A DNA stretch of 64,000 nucleotides. Source: DASQHW01 sp038209365 (GTDB taxonomy: Bacteria > Actinomycetota > Acidimicrobiia > IMCC26256 > PALSA-610). The stretch lies in assembly GCA_038209365.1 (NCBI GenBank), contig JBBQXS010000020.1, positions 1 through 64,000 of the forward strand, read 5' to 3'. The notes below the pieces were generated by a model. The model searched no databases, was not told the DNA's origin, and saw nothing but the letters and a program-made list of their open reading frames with translations. Made by a program: the position numbers and the translations under genes. Below are positions 14,972 through 23,323 of this stretch, in pieces (the first letter of the stretch is position 1; each line of letters opens with the position of its first letter).

Positions 14972-16521
14972 TCGGGAAGCCTCTCGCAACGCAGGTGCTT
15001 GTCGTCGCTCGTCAGGCACTCGCCGGTCGCAAGGTCGAACTCCCAGTGGTGCAAGCTGCAGGTGAGCACACCGCCTTCGACCTCGCCGAAGCGCGTCAGG
15101 TCCGCCTGGCGGTGCGGGCACCATCGCTCGATGCGCCAGCCGTCACGTTCGAAGAACTCGTCGTCCCGGCGCCGGCGCTCCCGGTAGCAGCGCTCGACGT
15201 ACGCGATGCGATCCGGGGACAACGCCTTGAAGAACGTCATCACGTATTCGTTGAAATTCGCGGGTTCGGGCCGGTGGCCCACGAACCGGCACGACAGGAA
15301 GAGCGCGTTCACCCAATCCTCGACGTGCCGCTCGATCAATGCCTCGACGAGCCGGCGGTCGACGTCGGCCTTGTAGACGTACGGCTCGCCGCGCCAGACC
15401 CGTACCTGCGACTCGACGAAATCGATGCAGACGCTGGCATCGGCGTCGCCCACGTCGAGGACGACGTTCCCGGCGATACCGGCGGAGGTGATCGGCGCGC
15501 GCAGGAGCAATGGTTCGAACCAGGGTGCGAGCTCGGACACGAGATCACGCCGAGCGCGCGACCAGTCAGCCCGTTCCTGCTCCAGCCATGCGCGCCAGTC
15601 GTCCCGGTACTCCTCGAGGTACGCGCGCTTGCCGACGAAAGGTCGCCGCAGCTCCGCCTCGCCGACGGGATGTGTCACTTTGCACTCGCCGCCGTCCAGC
15701 TCGATGACCGACCCGGGCACGATCAGCTCACCGGTCGTGATCCCGGCTCCGGCAATTCGCTCGAGGAAGACGGTCTGGTCCGGAAAGATGTTGGCGTCGT
15801 CTCGAGTGAAGTCGTTCATCGTGTACAAATCGTCGTCGAGGAACGCGGGCGGACCGGCACACGGGAACACGTGCGCAGCGTCGACCCACTCGATGTACTG
15901 CTGGGCACGGTCCATCTGGTTGACGCGTTTGTTGCGTGCGAGCTGTGATTTCAACTCGGGCGGAAAGTCGTACACGATCGGAAACCAGATCGCGCCCGAG
16001 AACTGGACGATCTGGGCGTCGAACGGCCCCAACGCGCGTAGTGCATCAAGGTCACCCGGCCGCGCATCGTTCTGGTTCAACACACGTGCGTCACCGTCGT
16101 CGAGCACGATCAGCGAGTCGCCGAGTGGACCATCCGCCGGGGCGGTGAACGACAGCAGCGTGGCGTGCAGGCCGTCGAGGTCGATGGTCTCGCCGTGTCG
16201 CGTGCTGACGAAATGCTCGAAGCCGAGCGCTCGCAACTCACGCTCGAGCAACGGCACGCCGAACCCGGGGAGGATCACCCGGGCGCGCTTGTCCACGTGC
16301 GTCCCGATCCACTTCGGATCGAAGTGGTCGCGATGCAGGTGGGAGACGTACAGATAGTCGGGCGCAGTGAACGCCGAGACGTCGAGGTGATCGTTCCTGG
16401 GAAACGGGAACCACGAACCGAAATACGCCGGCGTGAACCACGGGTCGCACAGCACCGAGCCACCGCGGGTCTCCACGAAGAACCCGACGTGACCGAGGAA
16501 CGTCATCCGCATCGTGTCCAT
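14968..16521 (-). CDS. Metallo-beta-lactamase-fold / Rieske [2Fe-2S] fusion protein
   Basis: A 517-residue fusion. The N-terminal half is a UlaG-like metallo-beta-lactamase domain (LGHVGFFVE, SHLHRDHFD as the HxHxDH metal motif). The C-terminal ~60 residues are a Rieske domain: CPH at the first ligand pair and CSLH at the second, 17 residues apart. This pairs an MBL domain with a Rieske centre as in CMP-sialic acid hydroxylase, but in the opposite order. It is predicted to be a cytoplasmic oxygenase or hydrolase fed by a reductase. I start at the ATG at 16521; ATGs at 16512 and 16506 are also possible. It heads the five-gene operon and has the repeated leader element upstream. Confidence 0.82.
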   Translation of the reverse strand: MDTMRMTFLGHVGFFVETRGGSVLCDPWFTPAYFGSWFPFPRNDHLDVSAFTAPDYLYVSHLHRDHFDPKWIGTHVDKRARVILPGFGVPLLERELRALGFEHFVSTRHGETIDLDGLHATLLSFTAPADGPLGDSLIVLDDGDARVLNQNDARPGDLDALRALGPFDAQIVQFSGAIWFPIVYDFPPELKSQLARNKRVNQMDRAQQYIEWVDAAHVFPCAGPPAFLDDDLYTMNDFTRDDANIFPDQTVFLERIAGAGITTGELIVPGSVIELDGGECKVTHPVGEAELRRPFVGKRAYLEEYRDDWRAWLEQERADWSRARRDLVSELAPWFEPLLLRAPITSAGIAGNVVLDVGDADASVCIDFVESQVRVWRGEPYVYKADVDRRLVEALIERHVEDWVNALFLSCRFVGHRPEPANFNEYVMTFFKALSPDRIAYVERCYRERRRRDDEFFERDGWRIERWCPHRQADLTRFGEVEGGVLTCSLHHWEFDLATGECLTSDDKHLRCERLPE

Positions 16522-16593
16522 TCTTGCGAATTCCCGTCCGCCTCCCCGCGCCGATGCCGACGGTGTGCGACCTGCGGAAAAGTGCCTTTCACT

Positions 16594-16640
16594 GGTCGAT
16601 TCTCGCCTTCGCCTCCCTACGGTCGGCGACGGCTTCATCT
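16594..16640 (-). promoter_or_regulatory. Repeated leader element, copy A (possible structured RNA)
   Basis: In the sense of the minus-strand MBL-Rieske transcript, this 47-nt stretch begins AGATGAAG, ends GGCGAGAATCGACC, and aligns without gaps to copy B at 32568-32614 with 39 of 47 identical. A 5-bp stem, TCGCC/GGCGA around an 11-nt loop, has its closing T-A pair replaced by C-G in copy B while pairing is kept. It lies 72 nt before the ATG. Confidence 0.5.
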
Positions 16641-16871
16641 CTCTTGGCCCGTTCCCGGAGGACCGTGCGTCCGGCCGAGGAGGGACCAAACCGGGGCAGG
16701 GTGTCGAGCGATCGGCGCCGGCGTCGTACAGTGGATGCGGTCGATTGACGCGCAGTGCGCATGTCACCGCGATACGCAGGGTTGCCAGATTGCGTTCAAT
16801 CCGGCCACATTTTCGATAACATACTCATGCTCATAGACCGTCGAGGTCCGACCCCCACTCGGCCCTCGGCC

Positions 16872-16901
16872 AGGGGCCCCGCCTTCACCGGGGGGGCCCC
16901 T
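16872..16901 (+). terminator. GC-rich hairpin before phosphoketolase (terminator or attenuator candidate)
   Basis: Arms AGGGGCCCC and GGGGCCCCT form a perfect 9-bp stem with a 12-nt loop, followed by TCTCTT, a weak pyrimidine tract. It ends 37 nt before the phosphoketolase GTG, inside what should be its untranslated leader, so it may act as an attenuator, not an end-of-gene terminator. Confidence 0.4.
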
Positions 16902-16938
16902 TCTCTTCGCCGTTCCGGCCGGGGTAGACCACGGACCC

Positions 16939-19308
16939 GTGCATCGCATCGCCACCGAACCGCTCGGTCCGGACGAGCTGGCTCGTCTCGACGCCTACTG
17001 GCGCGCCGCGAATTACCTCACGGTCGGACAGATCTACCTGCTCGACAATGCGTTGCTGCGCCGGCCTCTCGTGCCGGCGGACATCAAGCCTCGGCTCCTC
17101 GGCCACTGGGGCACGAGCCCCGGGCTGAGCCTCTTGTACACGCACTTCAACCGAGCGATCGCGCGCGACGACCTCGACATCATGTACGTCACCGGCCCCG
17201 GTCATGGCGGCCCCGCAATTCTCGCGAACGTCTGGCTCGAAGGTTCGTACACCGAGATCTACTCGTCGGTGACGCGCGACGGCGAGGGCATGCAACGTCT
17301 GTTCCGCCAGTTCTCCTTTCCGGGAGGCGTGCCGAGCCACGTCGCGCCCGAGACCCCCGGTTCGATCCACGAGGGCGGCGAGCTCGGATATTCGATCAGC
17401 CACGCGTTCGGTGCCGCGTTCGACAATCCCGACCTGGTAGTGGCGTGCGTCGTCGGTGACGGCGAGGCCGAGACGGGTCCTCTCGCCACCAGCTGGCACT
17501 CGAACAAGTTTCTCGACCCCGCGCGAGACGGCGCGGTGCTCCCGATCCTGCATCTCAACGGTTACAAGATCGCGAACCCGACCGTGCTCGCGCGGATCCC
17601 CGACGATGAGCTGAGCGCGCTCCTCCGGGGTTACGGGTGGGATCCGCACCTGGTGGAAGGCAACGACGCCTCGCACGTCCATCAACAGCTCGCGGCGACC
17701 ATCGACGAATCGCTCGGCAGGATTCGCGATATCCAGCGTCTCGCGCGCAGCGGTGATCACGCGCGTCCCCGTTGGCCGATGATCGTGTTGCGCACACCGA
17801 AGGGATGGACGGGACCCAAGGAGGTCGACGGCGTGCCGGTCGAGGGGACCTGGCGCGCGCACCAGGTGCCTCTGTCGGAGGTGCGGGACAACCCCGAACA
17901 CCTTGCCCAACTCGACGAATGGATGCGTTCGTACCGTCCGGAGGAATTGTTCGACGGTGCGGGCGCACCGAAGACCGAGATCGTCGACTGGTTGCCGCAA
18001 GGCGGTCGGCGGATGGGGGCGAATCCGCACACCAACGGCGGGGGGCTCCTACGCGATCTCCGGCTGCCCGACATCCACGACTACGCGATCAAGGTCTCGG
18101 CGCCGGGCGCGCCCCAGTCGGAACCGACGCGCGTCCTCGGCACGTTTCTCCGGGACGTGTTCCGCGGCAACGCCGACACGCGCAACTTCCGCCTGTTCGG
18201 TCCGGACGAGACGTCGTCGAACCGGCTCGACGCGGTGTACGAGGCGACGGCGAAAACCTGGCTGGGCGAGATCCTCCCGGTCGACGAGAACCTCGACCCC
18301 CAAGGCCGGGTGATGGAGATCCTCTCGGAGACGACGTGCGAAGGCTGGCTGGAGGGCTACCTGCTCACCGGCCGGCACGGGCTGTTCTCGTGCTACGAGG
18401 CGTTCACGCACATCATCGACTCGATGTTCAACCAGCACGCGAAATGGCTGAAGGTCGCACACACGTTGCCGTGGCGCCGACCGATCGCGTCACTCAACTA
18501 CCTGCTGACGTCGCACGTGTGGCGCCAGGATCACAACGGTTTCACACACCAGGACCCGGGCTTCATCGACGTCGTCGTCAACAAGAGCGCCGAGGTCGTG
18601 CGCGTGTACCTGCCGCCCGACGCGAACACCTTGCTCTCGACCATTGACCATTGCTTGCGCTCGCGCAACTACGTGAACGTGATCGTGGCGGGCAAGAGCC
18701 CGCAACCGACGTGGTTGTCGATGGAGGATGCGACGCTGCACTGCACCCGCGGAATCGGGATCTGGGAGTGGGCGAGCAGCGACGACCGCGGCGAGCCCGA
18801 CGTCGTGATGGCCTGCGCCGGTGACGTTCCGACACTCGAGACGCTCGCGGCGGTGACGCTCTTGCGCACACATCTCCCGGAGCTGAAGGTGCGGGTGGTG
18901 AATGTCGTCGACCTCATGCGGCTCGAGCCCGACACCGAGCACTCGCATGGACTGTCGGACCGCGACTACGACACGCTGTTCACCGTGAATCGTCCCGTGA
19001 TCTTCGCGTACCACGGTTATCCGTGGTTGATCCACCGGCTCACCTACCGGCGTCATGGGCACGGGCAACTGCATGTCCGTGGCTACAAGGAAGAGGGGAC
19101 GGTCACGACACCGTTCGACATGGTCGTGCGCAACGACATGGATCGCTTCCATCTGGTGATGGACGTGATCGACCGCGTGCCCGAGCTCGGCGCGCGCGCC
19201 GCGCACGTGCGCCAGCACATGGTCGATGAGCGAACCCGGCACGCCGAATACATCCGCGCCCACGGCGAGGACCTTCCCGAGGTCCGCAACTGGCAGTGGG
19301 CCGTCTGA
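16939..19308 (+). CDS. xfp: Xylulose-5-phosphate/fructose-6-phosphate phosphoketolase
   Basis: A 789-residue thiamine-diphosphate enzyme that splits xylulose 5-phosphate (and often fructose 6-phosphate) with phosphate into acetyl phosphate plus an aldose phosphate. Family hallmarks run throughout: GHWGTSPGLSLLYTH, the GPGHGGPA loop, VVGDGEAETGPLATSWHSNK (diphosphate and metal site), LHLNGYKIANPTVLARI, and QDHNGFTHQDPGF in the second half. The length is normal for the family. The start is the GTG at 16939, preceded by a weak ribosome site. The acetate kinase gene follows after 19 nt, forming a two-enzyme route from sugar phosphate to acetate and ATP. The leader contains a strong hairpin. Confidence 0.95.
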   Translation: MHRIATEPLGPDELARLDAYWRAANYLTVGQIYLLDNALLRRPLVPADIKPRLLGHWGTSPGLSLLYTHFNRAIARDDLDIMYVTGPGHGGPAILANVWLEGSYTEIYSSVTRDGEGMQRLFRQFSFPGGVPSHVAPETPGSIHEGGELGYSISHAFGAAFDNPDLVVACVVGDGEAETGPLATSWHSNKFLDPARDGAVLPILHLNGYKIANPTVLARIPDDELSALLRGYGWDPHLVEGNDASHVHQQLAATIDESLGRIRDIQRLARSGDHARPRWPMIVLRTPKGWTGPKEVDGVPVEGTWRAHQVPLSEVRDNPEHLAQLDEWMRSYRPEELFDGAGAPKTEIVDWLPQGGRRMGANPHTNGGGLLRDLRLPDIHDYAIKVSAPGAPQSEPTRVLGTFLRDVFRGNADTRNFRLFGPDETSSNRLDAVYEATAKTWLGEILPVDENLDPQGRVMEILSETTCEGWLEGYLLTGRHGLFSCYEAFTHIIDSMFNQHAKWLKVAHTLPWRRPIASLNYLLTSHVWRQDHNGFTHQDPGFIDVVVNKSAEVVRVYLPPDANTLLSTIDHCLRSRNYVNVIVAGKSPQPTWLSMEDATLHCTRGIGIWEWASSDDRGEPDVVMACAGDVPTLETLAAVTLLRTHLPELKVRVVNVVDLMRLEPDTEHSHGLSDRDYDTLFTVNRPVIFAYHGYPWLIHRLTYRRHGHGQLHVRGYKEEGTVTTPFDMVVRNDMDRFHLVMDVIDRVPELGARAAHVRQHMVDERTRHAEYIRAHGEDLPEVRNWQWAV

Positions 19309-19327
19309 GCGCCGAGCGGGAGACATC

Positions 19328-20395
19328 GTGAGGGTGCTCGTCGTCAATGCGGGGTCGCGCACGCTCAAGCTCTCCGTGGTGGCGGACGGTCGCGTCGGCG
19401 AGTCGCTCACACTTGACTCGTGGCTGGGGGACTCGACCGCGATTCGCACGTTCGCAGCGGCCACGGGTCCCGCCGACGCAGTGGGGCATCGAGTCGTGCA
19501 CGGCGGGACCCGGTTCACCGACGCGGTCGTGCTCGACGACACGGTGCTCACGCAGCTCCAGACGCTGACAACCCTCGCGCCTTTGCATCAACCTCGGACG
19601 CTGGCCGCGATCGATGCCGCTCAGCGCGCGCTCCCGACCGTCGAGCACGTCGCGTGCTTCGACACGGCGTTCCACGCGACCATGCCGGCTGCCGCGTCGA
19701 CGTACGCGCTCCCGGCCGAATGGCGGGAACGCTGGCCGCTACGCAGGTTCGGATTCCACGGGTTGTCGCACGCCTACGCGGCCCGGCGCTCGGCCGAGCT
19801 CGCCGGTGTCTCGGTCGGCTCGGTGCGCACGGTGTCGTGCCATCTCGGTGCCGGCGCGTCGCTGTGCGCGATCGAGGCCGGTCGGTCGGTCGACACCACG
19901 ATGGGCTTCACCCCGCTCGACGGACTGGTCATGGCGACGCGCGCCGGGAGCATCGACCCGGGTCTCGTGTTGTGGCTCCAGGAACACGGGCCGCTCAGCG
20001 TCGACGAGCTGCGCGACGGGCTCGAGCAGCGCAGCGGTCTGGCCGGCCTGTGTGGAACCGACGACATGCGCGCGGTGCTCGCGCGCCGAGCACGCGCCGA
20101 CGCCGACGCCGTGCTGGCGTTCGATGTCTACGCCCACGCGCTGCGCCGCGCACTCGGCGCGATGGTCGCGTCCCTCTTCTCCGTCGACATCTTCGTGTTC
20201 ACCGGTGGAGTCGGGGAGCGCGCGCCCGAGGTGCGAACCGCGGCGCGGGTGCCGATCGACGAGCACGCGAACGGCGCGACGACGACCGACGGCGAGATCA
20301 CTGCGTCCGGAGCGGACGTGCGGACGTTTGTCGTCACCGCGCGAGAAGACGTGGAGATCGCGCGCCAGGTGCGCGCGCTCCTCGATCGGCGCTAG
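19328..20395 (+). CDS. ackA: Acetate kinase
   Basis: A 355-residue ASKHA-fold kinase that converts acetyl phosphate and ADP to acetate and ATP. VVNAGSRTLKLSV is the N-terminal phosphate loop (one serine of the usual SSS replaced by Arg-Thr), then GHRVVHGG, the FDTAFH segment with the catalytic Asp, FGFHGLSHAYAARR, the glycine-rich SCHLGAGASL, and FTGGVGERAPEVR near the end. It is somewhat shorter than the usual 390-400 residues because the N-terminal region is compact. The GTG at 19328 starts the first beta strand; earlier in-frame codons lie inside xfp. Coupling with xfp indicates use of its acetyl phosphate. No pta gene is nearby. Confidence 0.93.
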   Translation: MRVLVVNAGSRTLKLSVVADGRVGESLTLDSWLGDSTAIRTFAAATGPADAVGHRVVHGGTRFTDAVVLDDTVLTQLQTLTTLAPLHQPRTLAAIDAAQRALPTVEHVACFDTAFHATMPAAASTYALPAEWRERWPLRRFGFHGLSHAYAARRSAELAGVSVGSVRTVSCHLGAGASLCAIEAGRSVDTTMGFTPLDGLVMATRAGSIDPGLVLWLQEHGPLSVDELRDGLEQRSGLAGLCGTDDMRAVLARRARADADAVLAFDVYAHALRRALGAMVASLFSVDIFVFTGGVGERAPEVRTAARVPIDEHANGATTTDGEITASGADVRTFVVTAREDVEIARQVRALLDRR

Positions 20396-20435
20396 GAACT
20401 CGCCGGCGCGGCACGCGACGCGTCGAGGAGCTCGT

Positions 20436-20957
20436 TCATCCGGCGGCCTCCCCCAATTCGGCCTGCAGGTCTTCGCGGGCACGCGCGACCCGGGAGCGGA
20501 TCGTACCGATCGGCACTCCGCACACCACGGCCGCGTCCGCGTACGGGAGCCCGACGATCTGGGTGAGCACGAACGCCTCCCGGCGATCCGCCGACAGCGT
20601 GCCGAGTGTCAGGGTCAGGCCGACGCGCTCCGAGGCGTCGGATTGCACCCGCTCCCGCTGCCACCACATCGCCTCGGTCGCCCGGCGCCGGCGTGCGCCG
20701 CGCACCGCATCGGCACATACGCGGCGTGCAATCGCGAGGAGCCACGTGCGCGCAGAGCTGCGACCTTCGAAACGTGCCATCGCCCGCAGCGCGCGCACGT
20801 ATGTCTCCTGCACGAGCTCTGCGACGTCCTCGCCCCGCCCGAGGTATGCGCAGAACCTCCAGACGTGGACCTGGGTCTCGCCGACGAAAGCCGCCAGCGC
20901 CACACGGTCGCCCGCCATCGCAGACCGCAGGAGCTGGTCCTCATCGGGTACGAGCAC
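20436..20957 (-). CDS. ECF-type RNA polymerase sigma factor
   Basis: A 173-residue sigma-70 factor with only regions 2 and 4. Region 2 includes GEDVAELVQETYVRALRAM and the -10 recognition helix RTWLLAIARRVCADAVR; region 4 includes LPYADAAVVCGVPIGTIRSR, the helix-turn-helix for the -35 element. There is no region 3 or C-terminal extension. A GTG start at 20957 faces the zf-HC2 membrane protein gene, 59 nt away and divergent, whose product is the likely anti-sigma factor. The pair and the adjoining YcnI gene suggest a response to copper or envelope stress, an inference from position. Confidence 0.9.
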   Translation of the reverse strand: MLVPDEDQLLRSAMAGDRVALAAFVGETQVHVWRFCAYLGRGEDVAELVQETYVRALRAMARFEGRSSARTWLLAIARRVCADAVRGARRRRATEAMWWQRERVQSDASERVGLTLTLGTLSADRREAFVLTQIVGLPYADAAVVCGVPIGTIRSRVARAREDLQAELGEAAG

Positions 20958-21016
20958 GGTTGCGGACCCTACGCGAGATCGGGAACCAGGCGCCCCCCAC
21001 CGACGACTGGTCAGAT

Positions 21017-21577
21017 ATGAACTGCCGCGAGATCCGAGAAGCGTGTTCCGCTGCCCTCGACCGCGAGGACCCGGGCGTGTCGCGCGCGGTCATCGACGAG
21101 CACCTCCGAACGTGCGATCCGTGCCGGGAGTTCGTCGCACGCGCCGAGATGCCTGACCTCGTGCCACGCATCGCCATGGCCGCGGAGAAGGATCGCGCCA
21201 TGCGGTCGTTCCTCTCGTCGCCGGTGCGTCTCGCGTTGGTCGGGATTGCGGTCGCCCAGCTCGTGCTCGCGGTGCCGACGCTTCTGTTCGGCACCGATGA
21301 GGGTGCGCCGGTGCATATCGCGCACGAAGTCGGCGCATGGGACCTCGCCCTCGCGGTCGGCTTCCTCTTTGCCGCCTGGCGTCCACTCCGCGCAGTCGGT
21401 ATGTTTCCGTTCGTTGCCGCGCTCTCGGCGGGTCTCGTGCTCACCGCGGTGGTCGACATCGCGAACGGGAAGACCCCGGCCGTACTCGAGCTGACGCACG
21501 TGCTCGAGCTGGTCGGCACCGGCTTGGTCTGGATGCTCACGTCGCCCCGCCCGCGGCGCGTGCTGAAAATCGTGTAG
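21017..21577 (+). CDS. zf-HC2 domain membrane protein, probable anti-sigma factor
   Basis: A 186-residue protein. Its N-terminus carries His29, Cys33 and Cys36 (EHLRTCDPC), the HxxxCxxC zinc motif of ZAS anti-sigma factors, with Cys3 as a likely fourth ligand. From residue 72 on, four hydrophobic segments follow (VRLALVGIAVAQLVLAVPTL and three more), so the sensor part is a compact membrane bundle instead of the single anchor of RsrA/RslA relatives. This should hold the divergently encoded ECF factor at the membrane. The stop is followed after 72 nt by the YcnI-like gene. Confidence 0.82.
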   Translation: MNCREIREACSAALDREDPGVSRAVIDEHLRTCDPCREFVARAEMPDLVPRIAMAAEKDRAMRSFLSSPVRLALVGIAVAQLVLAVPTLLFGTDEGAPVHIAHEVGAWDLALAVGFLFAAWRPLRAVGMFPFVAALSAGLVLTAVVDIANGKTPAVLELTHVLELVGTGLVWMLTSPRPRRVLKIV

Positions 21578-21649
21578 CACTTGGGAACTTTCTCGCCGTC
21601 TCGGGCGACGAGTGCATTCGAGACAAGAACTCACCGAAGGGGGAGATTG

Positions 21650-22366
21650 GTGCGCCGCATCGCAATCGTTCTGGGATCCGCTGCGCTCATGGTGCTGGTC
21701 GTTGCGCTCCCGGCGTCCGCCCACGTCAGCATCCAGCCGTCGACGGCGACGAAGGGCAGCTTCGCGACGATTGCGTTCCAGGTGCCGAACGAGGGACAAG
21801 CGAAGACCGTCAAGGTCGAGGTGAAGTTCCCGGAGGATCCCCCGATCGCCGACGCGGCCGTGCAGCCCGTCCCCGGTTGGCAGCTCAAGATAAACCCAGC
21901 CAAGCTGACCACGCCGATCACCACCGATGAGGGCACGTCGCTCAGCGAGCGCGTCGACACGATCAGCTGGACCGCGACCGACGGCAACGGTCTCACCGAA
22001 GGCGAGTTCCAACAGTTCTTGGTGTCGATGGCCCTGCCCGACGACGTGGACGTCTTGCAGTTCCCCACCATCCAGACCTACGACAACGGTGACGAGGTGG
22101 GCTGGATCCAGCAGACGCCGGCAGGTGGCCCCGAGCCGGAGCATCCGGTGCCCGAGCTGAAGCTCGTGGCCGGCGAAACGGGAGGCGGCACAACAGCCAC
22201 GACCGCGCCCGCGGCGGGCGACGGAAACGCGGCATCGGCGAGCAACGTGAAGAAGAGTGATGTCGACAGCGCGAAGACCCTCGCGATCGTCGCGTTGATC
22301 GTCGGCATCGTCGGCCTGCTCGCCGGCATAGGGGGTTTCGCCATGGGCCGGCGCCGCACGACGTAG
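21650..22366 (+). CDS. YcnI-like (DUF1775) secreted copper protein
   Basis: A 238-residue exported protein: signal peptide to Ala24 (ALPASA), YcnI domain of about residues 25-165, a Thr/Gly/Ala-rich linker, and one C-terminal membrane segment (about 212-231) followed by GRRRTT. Cleavage after ALPASA leaves His25 as the first residue, and Trp152 lies in DEVGWIQ. Bacillus YcnI binds Cu(II) through its N-terminal histidine with a conserved tryptophan close by, and both are kept. The role is copper capture at the outer face of the membrane. The GTG at 21650, with GGGGGAGA upstream, is preferred. It ends one base before the convergent PhyH gene. Confidence 0.85.
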   Translation: MRRIAIVLGSAALMVLVVALPASAHVSIQPSTATKGSFATIAFQVPNEGQAKTVKVEVKFPEDPPIADAAVQPVPGWQLKINPAKLTTPITTDEGTSLSERVDTISWTATDGNGLTEGEFQQFLVSMALPDDVDVLQFPTIQTYDNGDEVGWIQQTPAGGPEPEHPVPELKLVAGETGGGTTATTAPAAGDGNAASASNVKKSDVDSAKTLAIVALIVGIVGLLAGIGGFAMGRRRTT

Positions 22367-23311
22367 TCAGCACGCCGCGCGCCACGGCCGGAGATCGAGG
22401 CCCGGATAGCGCACGGCGGTCGCGTCGAGCAGGTCGGCGTTCCAGATCGCGTGGCCCGGGGGCGGGAACCCGAGGAGCTCGAGCTCCCGCGGTGTGGAGC
22501 GCTCGACGAACTGCACCCACGCCGGATGGTTCGCACGCGACTGCATCGAGTGATAGCCGATCCAGTCCTGGCCCGCGACCTTGAAGCTGATGTTCAACAA
22601 GAAGCGCGCGCCGCGTGGTTCGGTGAGATCCACGGCGCGATGGAAGACGTCGGGCCGGTAGGCGAGCAGCGAGCCGCGTGGGCCGGGCGCGCCACGCTCA
22701 CTCGCGTACAGCTCGGGTGCGTCCCCGGGGCCGAACGCGTCGTTGACCGACCGGTTCGCTCCACCGCGTCGCGGCACGAGGTGCGTGGGCGCGGTACCCG
22801 TGTCGACATCGGAGAGGTAGAGGAACGTCTCGACGTGCCACCACGGTGCTTCCATACGCGGCGGCAGGAACGAGTGGTTGCGGTCCGTGTGCAGCGGCTG
22901 TTCGTAGTTCGCGTCGCCCGCGTATTTGGCGGTGACCTGCGCCTGGTACAGGCGGAGATCTTCGGTCTCGAGCGCCCGCGCGACGAAGTCGACGATCGCC
23001 GGGTGCACCACGAGCCGGTTGAGCGCGCCAGTCCCCGGGAACGGGAACTCTCGCCCCCAACGATGCTGCTCGGGGCGGAACGCCGGTCCGGCCACAGGCA
23101 GCTCCGGCCAGCCACGCCGCATCTCCTCGGTCGTACGACCGGGAGGCCAAGACGCACGCGGATTGGCGTGGTACCGCTCGGCCGTCGGGAACACCGTGTA
23201 CAGGTCGGCGAGCGCGGCGTCGACCTCGCCGGGCTCGACCAGTCCCTCGACCAGCACCCAACCGTCGTCGCGCCACGCCGCAACCGCGTCGTCATCTGCG
23301 CGCCCGGTCAA
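22367..23311 (-). CDS. Phytanoyl-CoA dioxygenase (PhyH) family protein
   Basis: A 314-residue Fe(II)/2-oxoglutarate oxygenase of the PhyH type. The facial triad is His and Asp in LHTDRNHSF and a distal His in VFHRAVDL; the arginine about ten residues later (RGARFLLN) should bind 2-oxoglutarate. The N-terminal 100 residues (DDGWVLVEGLVEPGEVDAAL) are the standard cap. Family members hydroxylate CoA esters, halogenated or nitrogenous small molecules, so the substrate is open. It follows the lipoprotein esterase gene by 12 nt and abuts the YcnI gene stop. Confidence 0.84.
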   Translation of the reverse strand: MTGRADDDAVAAWRDDGWVLVEGLVEPGEVDAALADLYTVFPTAERYHANPRASWPPGRTTEEMRRGWPELPVAGPAFRPEQHRWGREFPFPGTGALNRLVVHPAIVDFVARALETEDLRLYQAQVTAKYAGDANYEQPLHTDRNHSFLPPRMEAPWWHVETFLYLSDVDTGTAPTHLVPRRGGANRSVNDAFGPGDAPELYASERGAPGPRGSLLAYRPDVFHRAVDLTEPRGARFLLNISFKVAGQDWIGYHSMQSRANHPAWVQFVERSTPRELELLGFPPPGHAIWNADLLDATAVRYPGLDLRPWRAAC

Positions 23312-23323
23312 CGTCGGGTACGG

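Larger units (their letters stand above)
16522..16938. other. 417-nt divergent intergenic region between the MBL-Rieske and phosphoketolase genes
   Basis: No reading frame here looks coding. The left part holds the 47-nt leader element shared with the region before 32634. The middle (about 16785-16830) is the most A/T-rich stretch nearby, with TTGCGT at 16790 and CGATAA at 16814 (18-nt spacing), a weak possible promoter for phosphoketolase. The right part holds a GC-rich hairpin. Confidence 0.6.

Noticed and set aside
16828..16930. Short ORF from ATG at 16828 (MLIDRRGPTPTR) as a phosphoketolase leader peptide
   Set aside because: No ribosome site; it runs on into the phosphoketolase gene in another frame.
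20392..20440. 15-residue ORF (MNELLDASRAAPASS) overlapping the ECF stop as ATGA
   Set aside because: Too short and without ribosome site of its own; probably chance, though coupling is formally possible.
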